DNA of 64,000 nucleotides from Perca fluviatilis. Its lineage: Eukaryota; Chordata; Actinopteri; Perciformes; Percidae. The position numbers and the translations under genes are program-made. The stretch's first letter is position 1. Each line of letters starts with the position of its first letter. Below are positions 8,953 to 20,300 of this stretch, one piece after another. Where the stretch lies: NCBI RefSeq assembly GCF_010015445.1, contig NC_053114.1, forward strand, positions 26,803,579-26,867,578. Reading direction: 5' to 3'. The notes beneath the pieces are model-generated. The model was not told the DNA's origin. It ran no database searches and saw only the letters and a list, made by a program, of their open reading frames with translations.

Positions 8953-11252
8953 CTTAGAGAGGTTCAAGGCAGCAAGAAGTTTATGTTGCCAAGTGTGAAA
9001 ACTCTTACTACATGCACTTTAGCACACACCATGTCATTACAGCCGCCTCTCAAACTGAAAGAACGCCATTAAACAGTTATGACAATATGCGATTTATTGC
9101 TTTTGGTTTGTTTTCCCTATAGTTACACTGAATAATATATATTGTGGAAAACTTCTTGCAATATAACACGTATTGCAGAATTCCCTGTGCAGTGATTCAA
9201 TTGTAATCAAGGGCAACATTTTGTCATAGTATCATATGAGTCGGCCATCAGACCTGTGATTCCTACCCATCATTCACATACCTTGACTCCTTTACATCCA
9301 GTAGTTTCTTTTTATTTGGGAGGTTGGAAAAACCTTATTTCACACTGACAGTATCATTATTATTTAGGAGTCTGACCAACTCTCATTTTTCCATTCCATT
9401 CCATCAAATTTAAATGTTTCTTTAGATTCTAAATTCAGCCAATTCAGACATAGGCCTATTTGGTGTATTTGAAAACTTTAAAGTCTTAACAAGGATTTAA
9501 TTTAATTTCTGGAGTTTTAACTTGAAAGTCTTAAATTGGAGAGCATGAGTTTAAATGACATGCCCACCGGAGGTTTAAACACCATGGGCTTTTCCAGCAT
9601 GCTTAATAAGACCCCCAACATCTGAATTATCAAATATGTGCAATGGTGACAAGTGCATGTCTGCTTTTCCTTATGCAATGTAAAAAGCTAAGATGTGGTT
9701 CATCATGAAATTCTAGTAAAAAATGTACACCCAAGAAAGTAGTAGGTACAAGTAAACTGCATATTAGTTACACTCAACTCACACAGAGTATGTAGATCCA
9801 CACATCCACTGCAATAGCACCCTACAACCATCTAGCAAAATCATGTCTGACCACTGACACCATTACTTCTTGGTTTTGCAGAACATTAATTCTAATAAAA
9901 ATGAAAAAACATGCTGCAGTATAACTGCGACTGATCCACTAAGTCTTGTCAACCTTCTTTCTTTTTTTAACGACAAAGAGTTAAGGTTGTGGTGCCACTT
10001 CATTCAACAGAGGTAAATAGAAACATAGATTAATCTTAAGGTAATTTATTGGACACGTTTCAAGAAGCAGGTTTGCTTATTTATCATAAATTAAACTTGG
10101 AACAATCAAAATCAAATCAAAACATGCTGCATTACTGGCTCCAGTTGCTTCCAGTACTGGACATTTTATTCTGTGTCGGCACAGTTTTTATTTTGTTATA
10201 TTTTCTATTTTGACCGTTTTTATCCTTAATTAGACATCTACAGGCTTGCTCCAAACAACATATTATTATACAGTACAGTCACAATTAAAGTATCTAGTAT
10301 CTCTCTTTGGTTTATAAAGCACTGAATGGCTTAGGGCCAAAATGCATTTGTGATCTTCTGCTACATTATGAACCATCCAGACCTCTCAGTTCATCTGGTT
10401 TTCATGCACCACATATCTGAAAAAAAAACTCCCAGAAAACTGTAGGTCCGCTGCAACTCAGTTCTTTTAAATCCAGACTGAGGACTTATTTGACGCAGCC
10501 ATTTTTTTTCTTCATTTCTTACACTGCACTGTAACTTTGTTCTTGTATTTTATACCTGTCCTATTCTATTTAGCTTGTTTTTATTTTCTATGTTCTTTTT
10601 TAATTGCCATTTCATGTTTTATCTAAAGCACTTTAAAACTACCCTGTTGCTGAAATGTGCCTCTCTTGTATCCTGTAATCAGTCCATGATACAGACTCGA
10701 GTGGATTCCTGGTTTCACTAAGCACGGTTGTCCAGAAAAGTCAGTAAAGCTGCTTCCTGAAACAACCCCCTGAACAGCACTATATATGAACCCTCTGCTT
10801 TATAAATGTAGTTATAAGTCAGAGTTTTCTTCCAGTTGACACTACACTTCACTTCAGAGTAACCCATATACTGTAAAATGTGTTTTAAAAAAGTGTTTAC
10901 CGTTAGCTAGCTAGATAGCTTAGTGGCTGACTTGGCTAAAGTTAGCTCGCAACTTGGAGTCATAATTTTCCCGTAAACACAGGAAAGTAACAGCATGACA
11001 CTTCACATATTAACACTAAACGTAGATGGGGAGTTCAAATGAGAGATAATGGTTTATGCGGCAATTTAATTATCACTATAATTTATCACTGGGCACCAGC
11101 CCAGAGGTTCCGGCTAGTTAGCCAAACGGCTAACACAGTTAGCTAGCTTACATGTACTGACTCAAGTCCTGCTCGACCCACATCTGCTTACAAACAACTT
11201 GGAAATGCGCAGAAATGCGTCTATCAAAGATAGCTCTACTTTGTGGACTTAC
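8953..11252 (-). other. Upstream atxn1l intronic sequence
   Basis: No coding exon was seen. The only recognisable feature is a decayed L2 LINE tail at 10285-10690; the rest is AT-rich unique sequence. Confidence 0.5.
10285..10690 (+). mobile_element. Decayed L2-type LINE 3' end
   Basis: Forward-strand translation around 10308-10500 gives VYKALNGLGPKCICDLLLHYEPSRPL and later SSFKSRLRTYL (split here by stops and shifts), the typical C-terminal reverse-transcriptase tail of teleost L2 elements. An AT-rich 3' tail follows. It is fragmentary and non-functional. Confidence 0.7.
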
Positions 11253-11370
11253 CTCCAAATGTCATCGCGAACAGGCGTTTCTTAATTTAAAAAAAGTTGA
11301 TATGCGGAGGGACAATTGAAGAAATCAAGGCTAAGGAGTCGAGCCCATTTCGAAGGCCAGCAGAGGCGCT
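11253..11370 (-). other. atxn1l: Probable first (non-coding) exon of atxn1l
   Basis: A strong donor GGAG|gtaagt ends this segment at 11253 on the minus strand. It sits just downstream of a CCAAT/CRE promoter motif and is followed, 3.2 kb on, by the exon that carries the start codon. The 5' boundary (TSS) is only estimated. Confidence 0.45.
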
Positions 11371-11372
11371 CA

Positions 11373-11384
11373 CCAATGACGTCA
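11373..11384 (-). promoter_or_regulatory. CCAAT box overlapping a perfect CRE, candidate atxn1l core promoter
   Basis: The plus strand reads CCAATGACGTCA, that is CCAAT (11373-11377) fused to the palindromic CRE TGACGTCA (11377-11384). It lies immediately upstream of the proposed first exon. No TATA box is apparent. Confidence 0.5.
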
Positions 11385-11399
11385 CGACGTTTATTCAAT

Positions 11400-14100
11400 T
11401 TCCTGTTTTTTTATGCATGATGCACAAATGTCCCCCACGTATCCGTTCTCTTCATAGACAGTTCACGAAGGTTCTCTTAACACATCCTTGCATGTACCAT
11501 GGATGTATAATAAGAACGGCACGTACACCAATATATAAATCAGCAAAATACGGTTAGGCTTTACTTTTTTGTCCAACCTACATTCAACTCAACTAAACAC
11601 AAATACGGATTTCTTATTAACACATCATCGCAGCATTGTTAGATAGGATACCACACTCTCGATGCCATTTTTAACCGAAACTCACAGGACATGTGCTTTT
11701 CTTGCAGAAAGATAGTAGCCTATAAAAATAACGCAACGGTAGTAAAACAAAATTATAAAAAAAACATGGAGTTCGTTTAAATGCATAAAATGTACATTCT
11801 GACATGTTGTACAGTAGGGGAATCTGGAGCCGTGTGCACTAAAGGGATTATGACATGGTCATTAGACACACAAAACTTTGGCTGGATTAACGTATAACAT
11901 ATATCGACCCCAATTTCGGTTTCAAATATTTTTATTAGAAGCATTAGTGCAAAATAAACTGACAGAATAGGAAACTGCTTCAATTTTTTCACTAGGCTTA
12001 TTTCCCAAAAAAGAAGAAAGAAGAGGGTATGTAACGTCAAACAACCCATTAACCCACCCACATTCTTACTTTTGGGTTTATGTTCAATTTGTGTGTTCAA
12101 GAAAAGAAATAAATCGGGTCCATGTGTATTTTTTTTAAATTATAAATGGCTTCAGTTTCAAGATAACCACAATTCTGTCTAGGTGTAATGTGTCAGTTAG
12201 TTATGTGAACCACAGCTTCACTAGGGGGACCTTTGCTGCTATTAGCCCACATATTGACCACAATTGCTATAGGCTACAGCATTCCAATGCTGAATTAACA
12301 TTACCTGGCTTCAAGCGTGTCGATTTCTCTGTGGTAGTGTGATCAAACAAACTTTCTTTAGGAATGTGCACCATGTGAGTACAACATAAGCTAAAATAAT
12401 AAAGTCTTAAAAGTAGATTTTGCTTGTACTTGAGTGGAGAAAATTAATCAAATTGCCAAGAACAATTGACATGCAGTCACATGGTGAGATATTTGACACA
12501 AACAAAAAGCTTCTGACCATATGGTTAAAAGGGCAGGTGTTAAACACTCAGGTAATGGGACCGTCCTTCAACCACAAGATTAGCGGTTCGATCCCCGGCT
12601 CCTCTGGCAACATGTCTCAAGTGTCCTTGAGCAAGACACTGAACCACAAGTTTCCCCCCGGGTGCAGCTATGTGGCTGTCCACTGCTCCTAATGCTTAGG
12701 GTGGGTTAAATGCAGAGATATTTCACTACATTGTACTGTGTAGGAAAGCTTTTCTGCACACCTCTTTTATCGGGCAGGTGCGTAGGATATGATCAAAAGT
12801 AGCAGATCAGAAGCTTGGAGACAGTCAATTGCTTGCGTAATGGTCAGTGTGCGGGACTTTCTCTAAACTACATTGTACTGTACAACTGTATGCGTCTTCT
12901 TCATTCAAGTGAGTTAATGATTCACTTTGCATGGTTATGTAAAAACTTCAAATCACTTACAAACTAACAGAAAACACTTAACATCAATTTCACTTAAAAT
13001 TGGGTCAGTAGCCAGAGTGTATAAGCAAGCTTGTTGAGCCTGACTGCCATGATGTGAAGTTGTGTTCCATCCATGGTTCAGTCAACACTGGGGAGGTCCT
13101 CAGAAATTAAAGGTTTTAAATTCAAACCAATACATGTGTAGCTGGCTTGGAAGGTGCAGACATTCAATAGTAATTATATATGCATGAAAGTATGACGTTG
13201 TGAAAAAAAACGGCATTAGGTTGCTTCACTCACTCATGTGAATTCTTTACGGTTTTGATCTGTGTCTGAAATGAGTGATCGGTCACAAAGACCCCTAAAA
13301 AAGTGAGCTAACTCAGAGACTTCTTGTAAGTAGCTGAAAACACCACCAATAGCAATTGTTTCATTAGGTCTTTTGTACGGTGGGCGACAGGGGCAAACGC
13401 CCTGCAACTTAAGAGAACACATTCATTAATTTGACAACACATTTAGCAAAACGTGCTGTAAATACACACAACCAAATACATAAACGCGCTGCAAATATAG
13501 AAACGAATGATGCAAAATGAAAAGCACACAAACCCCGAAAACAAATGCAACAGAAAAACACTGCATCCAGTTTACACAATGTAAGGCAAGGTTATGTCAG
13601 AGAGAGTGGATAATTTGTTTTCCTAATTTTTTAATTAGATTTTGAATAAGTGTTCTACTTTTCAGTAACATATATGGGCTAACTAGTGTTTATGTTAGCT
13701 AGCATGTTCTTGTAGAAGTCAGTCTCTAACCGGTTGCTCTTTTATAATACGTAAAAGACTAGGGCCAAAAATGAATATGCGCTTTTTTATGGTGCCCCTT
13801 TACTACACCTCTCTCGGTCTCTCTGCATATTATATGTGTATATGCATGTAGGCTCATGTATATCTAAGAATTATTGGGGTCTTGGGGTGGTTCCTTGTAG
13901 CTGCCTTTTAGGTTGGGTGTTTTTTTCCCCTCTTAATTGACTATACTGTCTGAGGTTAATAGACAAAATCTGTGGATTCTTGAGCAAAAAAACATTGAAA
14001 TAAAAGCCAGAACACAAACTCATTTGAAAAATAATGTAATGGTTGGTTACTGGTACACCTTTGAGCCTTATTTTCTGTTAGGAAAAACAGCTTCAGTGCA
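11400..14100. other. Intergenic sequence between atxn1l and mtmr10
   Basis: No exon was recognised. It contains a SINE (12525-12745) and a block at 13430-13560 with loosely repeated GCTG(C/T)AAATA motifs that looks like a degenerate repeat. The rest is AT-rich and unassigned. Confidence 0.5.
12525..12745 (+). mobile_element. tRNA-derived SINE
   Basis: A B-box-like GGTTCGATCCCCGG lies at 12586-12599. It is followed by the GTCCTTGAGCAAGACACTGAA block and a GTGGCTGTCCACTGCTCCTA block, a layout seen in common teleost SINEs. The 5' tRNA-like head is degraded. Confidence 0.6.
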
Positions 14101-16748
14101 GTACCACTGTATTTAACTAGATTTAAAGAACTGAAAACTAAAATAAGTCAACAGATATAGAATATAGTTACAAAAATGGTCAATCTTCCCAAAAAGGCAC
14201 AGGGGATGTACAGTAGCACTTGCATCCCTCTTAGGGAACATTTGCATAACTGAATAAATACATCTGCTGCTCATCAATATCAAACTGTGCCACAGTGGAA
14301 GCACGGTCATCATGCAATTACAGCAGAGTGCAACATTGTGAATTAGTGGAAGAACACAGCATATAAATATCTCTCCAGAAAATATTAAGACTAAAACAAG
14401 GATAAAAGTTATTAAGTACCATTAATCAAAACTATGAATTACAAGATTTCAAGCATATACAGTATTTATATTTGCAAAAATTATATTCAACAACCACATT
14501 AAACCAAACTATCCTATATGTTGAGTAACATGTGCAATTAATAGCATTTGGGAGAGCAGGTTCTGCACTCACACTATACACATCTATATCAAAAGACACC
14601 TGAACTAGTTATTGCCAAAGAGTTTATCTGAAGATCATTGGAAACTGGTAATTCTAGCATCCAAGATCGATGCTCCTGTGTGATAGGACAGAGGTTGAGT
14701 CTGTCCAGTGGTCGTATACTTAAAATTACAAAAGGGCTTTAATATTAAATGCTTATACTGTTATTTTAGGACATTAGGATATTACACAGTGCTAGTTCCT
14801 CGCCAGCTTAAAATGGACACTGGATGACAGATCCATTTCCCCCTGATGCGTCTCAAACCACACTCTAGTTCAGCAGGTGGTAAACTTCCCAGGCAGACAT
14901 TTTTAAGAGTCTCTGAATAAAGTCTTTGCAGCGCATTGGAAGTTTAGCTCGCCAGAAAATTCTCTGATTGCACTATAAAATCCTGTTAATCTTAATGAAC
15001 TAATCTCACCATCGCTATCCTGACTGGAAGTACAGTAACCTTACTGCTTCACTGTTTCCTATTATATTATTCCTCTAAGCAGAGTAGCATTAGCTGGAAA
15101 CAGGAACACGTGTTTTTTACAAATGTATTACAAAAGTATTGTTATTGGTACAGTAGGTTTAACCTTTCCCTATGTACAAATATCAGGCTTTTCTTTAAAC
15201 AGCCTGTATGGACTGTCGTTATAGTTGCCAACTAACCTTTGTCATTTTATTCTAAAATGTCAAAATTAGACACACACATAGTGTATTTGACACTTGCTAT
15301 CCAGATGATTTATTGCTGATATTTTCCTCGTCTGTCCCTTTGCTTTCAAATATTTATCCATTCAGCTACAGTTAATATGAATAGTTTCTCCTCAGTGCCT
15401 TACCAGAAGGCCTCTATAAAAGTTTAATAAAACCCCTTCAAAAAAAGAGAAGGGGAAATATCTACTACAGATTGAAGTCCTCACAGCTCGACTTTGCCCT
15501 CTAAGTATCCCCTGCTTTATGATACTAAAAATATAGGCCCTTTTATCTGCTTTAAAAATAGAGTAAATCTACAAAGTAAGACCCTGAACTTGCACTATTT
15601 GTAGCTTACAGTGAAACGCCAACACAGCCATTAAATAAAATATGGGCACTTGGATCACATAGCAGTTTGTGCAAAGAAAAAAAAAGGAAGAAAAGAAACG
15701 CCTCATTACATTCAACCAGGCCAGATCTTTGTTTTTACCACATAGTAAAATACTTAGCAGTTAGCAGGGTTATTTTCTGTTCCTCTTTCTGAAAAATATA
15801 ATAAATCTAGGTAAAGTATTACAATTACTTTTCCTGGAAGATACAAACAAATTGAGTACTTGGAAATCCACAAAAGAGGATTAGAGCCACATGTGAAAAA
15901 ATGTATTTGAGTTCCGAGTTTAAAGTCAGAAATCTGACATTTTTTTATTTATTTTTTAACTTAAAAAGAAAACTTTAAACTCAGAACTTGAATAACATTT
16001 TCACATGTGGCCCTAATCCTCATTAGTAGAAATCCTTGTTCAGTGAAATGCATCATTGCTGCTGCAGTAAAAACGGGCATTTTCTAATTTCAAGCATTAC
16101 TTTTTGGATTACATTTTTCAAGTCCATTACAGTGTGGAAGTCTTACTGACAAACGAGAATTCAACAAAAGGACAACTAAACTGATGGCATTGCTACACAC
16201 ATTCTTAGTTCAAGTTTAATTATTACTTTAAAATGTGCATTAAATCACAGGTAAATCTTGGAGAGGGAAGCTCTCAACTTAAAAAATATATCCAAAAGTC
16301 TTCTTGTGTGGGTACACTAAGCAAAAAACAGAGCATTTTTCTTAGCTAAATCTTGAGGAAGACCTAAGCTGAAGTAGACACATCTATTATACAAATGCAT
16401 TGAGTATGATGAGCTTCCACAGTCAGAAGAGACCTCACAGTAACAACTCACTGGCCAATGAGGAGGATGTGCTTTGGTTAATCTGAATTCCTCAACTGTA
16501 ACAATAACTGGACAATAATGATTCAGTCCTAAAGTTGGTTGGTTTCAGTTTAGAAATTACCTCAGAATTCAATGCAGCATCAACGGTGCAAATTCTAGCT
16601 TATAAATTATTAAAAATCAGAAGTCCAAAGTTAGTTTTTTCCATTTCTCATTTTCCTTTTTAAGAAAGAGGTAATAGAAAATAAGATGATTAATTGTTAC
16701 ACAAACCTGTACTGAGCTCAGAAAGCTGAGCCCTAAAGCGCTGCGTGT
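14101..16748 (-). other. mtmr10: Probable mtmr10 3' UTR
   Basis: This AT-rich sequence directly downstream of the mtmr10 stop holds no reading frame of interest. Sense-strand AATAAA hexamers occur at 15309-15314 and, in tandem, at about 15946-15955 inside the foldback element. The true end is not determined. A T-run pair near 15677 and 15944 is the only low-complexity sequence. Confidence 0.5.
15877..16020. mobile_element. 144-bp foldback MITE in the mtmr10 3' UTR
   Basis: The left arm begins AGGATTAGAGCCACATGTGA and the right arm ends with its inverse (TCACATGTGGCCCTAATCCT). Arm similarity extends about 50 bases each side to a short AT loop. As RNA it would fold into a long hairpin. On the mtmr10 sense strand the loop holds AATAAATAAA. 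Confidence 0.8.
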
Positions 16749-17348
16749 TCAGAGAGAGTCATTAGCAAGAGTCTCTGTAGAGAGCCAAATCTTCGCCCCG
16801 TTCAGAAATTTGCTAATGGGGGTCCCTTGAAAACTGCGGCGACATAGGTTTCCCATTGGGGTGAAAGGAAAGGAGGAGGTAAGAAAGTCTGGAGGTGTAG
16901 GGGAAGTGGCCTTAAAATACATCCTCCTTTGGTCTGACAAGGGCCTACTTGGGTTGGGGAGTGGCGTGCTGCCACTGGGTCCCTTATACTGCCTGAGCTT
17001 GCTCTGCAGTATCTCAATTTCATCGACCAGTTGGGAAAGCTTGTGGTAGGCAGTGATGGGGCCTCCTTTGGGAATGCAGGCTTCAGGAACCCAGCGTAGA
17101 AAGTAGAGCTTCCAGAGAGCCACATGTGAGGGCAAGAGCAGGGGAATCAGGAGGCCCTGCTGGTCAGCAGCTCGAGAGAACCAGTCTCGGAAGAAGCGCT
17201 CCAACGGGCTTTCGTCTTTCACCGGTGAAAAATCAGGCTTCAGCTCCGACACCAGAGAGCCCCGTCGGGTCAGTGAATCCTCTCCAATCTTCAGTCCATT
17301 GCGCAGAGATGCAGGCGTTCCTCGCAATGTGGAACTGTAGGTTTTCTG
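16749..17348 (-). CDS. mtmr10: mtmr10 exon 16 (C-terminal, stop)
   Basis: This exon encodes KTYSSTLRGTPASLRNGLK through KFLNGAKIWLSTETLANDSL and the TGA stop at 16749-16751. The acceptor reads ttcagcagAAA, so either 17348 (extra Gln) or 17345 can be the first base; human RTKKSYSST favours the shorter form. Confidence 0.94.
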   Translation of the reverse strand, partial: QKTYSSTLRGTPASLRNGLKIGEDSLTRRGSLVSELKPDFSPVKDESPLERFFRDWFSRAADQQGLLIPLLLPSHVALWKLYFLRWVPEACIPKGGPITAYHKLSQLVDEIEILQSKLRQYKGPSGSTPLPNPSRPLSDQRRMYFKATSPTPPDFLTSSFPFTPMGNLCRRSFQGTPISKFLNGAKIWLSTETLANDSL

Positions 17349-20300
17349 CTGAAGGAAGGACACACATGCTTAGTGAGAATTCTAACCAAAGTTCACCCAG
17401 GTTCTCAATTAGTACATCTCCACCTGCATGCATGACTAGGGTTGGGTATCGTTTGGGTTTTTTCCTATACCGGTGCTAAAACGATACTTTTAAAACGGTG
17501 TGTAATAATTCACCTTCTGTGCGTTTTCAGAAGTTGCTGATGACACAAAAACAAAAAACGGTGCCCATAAAATCTCAGCAGCAATAATTAAAACTGCTGA
17601 CTGGATGGATTAGTCAAGTTAAACATTTACTCCCATCAGAAACTTTGTGCATTTCAGCAAAATTCATACAGTACGAAAATAGTAACACCTACCAGCCTGA
17701 GGTAATTGTAAGGAGGTCAGAGGATTGAGTTGACCCATTTCGAAAATACCTACGCATCATTATAGATCCTAGTCTGATCTTGAAAATACAAAGGCTATTG
17801 TGCGGCGAGCACCTTTAAACTACTTAGAAATCACAGTCACAGAGGAAGCTACACTGTATTTACACTCCTGTTTTCGACCTTGCAAAAGAAAAAAGGGAAG
17901 GATAACCTCTAATAACCAACTTAAAAAAATACTACATGTTTCTTCTTACTTGAATTCCTGAGAAAAAAAGGAAATTAAACTGCGGTAAGAAGTACTTGTG
18001 CATTAACCAATACGAAAAGAAAGTACAAGGACAAGAGTGTAATACTTGGTATATTGATGGTTTTGGGTGCAGCCGTGTAACTAGCACCAAAAATAGGCTA
18101 CATGACCGTAAACGGGAAGGACTGGTAAAGACCGTACACCTTTCATTCAACATGGCAGAAAAACCTTTAAACTAAAGGTTGAAAGTCTACTCTGAAATTC
18201 CAGCGTTTGTCATATATCCAGGGTAGTAAAAGAAGTTAGCATACAACTACTACTGCTGCTACCAGCTACCACCCCTAGAAACATGTAGAGCTCAGTGTGT
18301 TATATACCTTTGTGCGTCTGAAGGTTTTCACTTCTCCATTCTGAACACAGGCCGCTCCTTTGCCTACGTACATGGGGTTGTTAAAGAGGGTTTGGTCTTT
18401 GGTGGAGAACTGCTGCGACCAGTCCCAAACAGGAGGGAAATACACAGCCTGCTCTTCTCCTTGAGGGATGGCTTTATTCTTGGCAAAGTCCTGTAGAATA
18501 AACACAAGGTTATTTATACTTTATATTTATAAGATTTTCAGTGTGTATAATAATGTTTTCGGTATAATACTGTGTACAGACTTGAGATAACAATCCATGT
18601 ACGTAAACAAAAAACAACTGCCATAATTTGTTTTTTTCAAATTCATTTAGTTACTTTCCAGACCACAGCTAAATGTGTGCTCATCTGTGTGCATTACGTA
18701 GCACTGTTTCCTGTCAGTTATCTGACACACAGAGAAGGAAATTATAGTCTTTGACATGAGAGGATACCACAAAAACATGTTGCTTTTTTTACACACCATC
18801 ACCTGGAATTATAACATGCGTTTTTTTATTCTTCTTGGACTACTGACACAGACATGGCATTTTCACATATGAACACATTCTGACTTTTAAGCAAGCACAA
18901 ATCAAATCATGTTGTTTTTTGTTGTGTAAAGATTTGTGTTTCTTGTAATTTAAAACTGTAGTGCATAACTTTTTGATATTAATAAATGTTACATTCAAGC
19001 CATTCCCAAATGAGTTGCTACAAAGCTCCACACAACTCCCTCTGTATTTCTCAGTATGACTATGTTCAGACACTCAAGTGAAGATAATTACCTCTTCTGA
19101 AGAGTCCATCATGGATTTATATCATCCCGGCTTGATTACTGCAACTCCATTTTCACTTGTCTTAGCAAGTCGTCCCAGGATCGCCTAAAACTAGTCCAGA
19201 ACTCTGCTGCTAGGCTGTTGACCAGGTCCAGCAGGATGTCGCACATCACTCCAATTTTATACTCATTACATTGGCTTCCGATCAAGTTCCGGATCCAATT
19301 TAAAGTTTTGGTTCTGGCTTATAAAGCTTTGCATGGTCTGGCACCCGTTTATATCTCGGACCTGCTCCATCTGTACACTACTAACGTCCCTCAGGTCTTC
19401 TAACCAGGGATTACTGGTGGTCCCACGCACTCATTTAAAAACTAAAGGTGACCGTTCCTTAGAAGCAGTGGCTCCAAACCTGTGGATCGCCCTTCCTACT
19501 GGCTTACGTTCTGCAGTCTCTGTTGAAGCTTTTAAAAAGCAGCTGAAGACATTTGTTTAAATTCCCTTTTGACTCTTGTTTGTAAACTTTGGGTTTTAGG
19601 TTTTAATTGTTGAAATGATTTTCATTGGTCCTTCAATAATTATTTTCTTTTTTCCCTTGTTTATTTTCTGTTGGATTGTTCTGTATTTTTACAAATGTTT
19701 ATCATGTGAAGCACTTTGTGACTTTGTCTGTAAAAAGGTGCTATATCAAATAAACTTATATCTATCTATCATGTTTTTTTTAATCCTCGGTGTCCTCCTT
19801 GGCTACTAGTAACTGCATGGAGGGTTGGGGGTGTTGCGCGATCACTTAAGGCTTGTATCATGTGGACACACCGACAGTTTTGTCTTCATTACTTAGAATT
19901 CCTCATGGAGGCAACAGAAACTATGCACTATAGCTTTAAACAAAATGTTCTCATTTAATTGATTTAAACATATAAAGGATTATGGTGGAATATGTTGCAT
20001 TTGGTGCACAGCATTGTTCACTGTGGTATTTCCATGTATAAATATATTTATTAAACTCAACTAAATAAATTAATATGCAATCGTGTGTGTGTTTATCTCA
20101 CCATCAAGTGCTGAGCTCGTTGTTGGGGAGAATTGAAGAGAAAAGTACTGAAGAGTGGGATCCACATGCTGTCACTCAGTACTGTCAGATAGGCCTCTGT
20201 GAACTCGAATGCTGCTGGGTACTGGTTCATCATTTGCCACACGCAGTCCAAGAACAGCAGGAACAGTGGGGACTAGACCGAGAGAACAGAGAAAAACAAA

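Noticed and set aside
19218..19560. Coding frames that might be a host gene
   Set aside because: They are the C-terminal end of an L2 LINE reverse transcriptase with a frame break, flanked by a target duplication.
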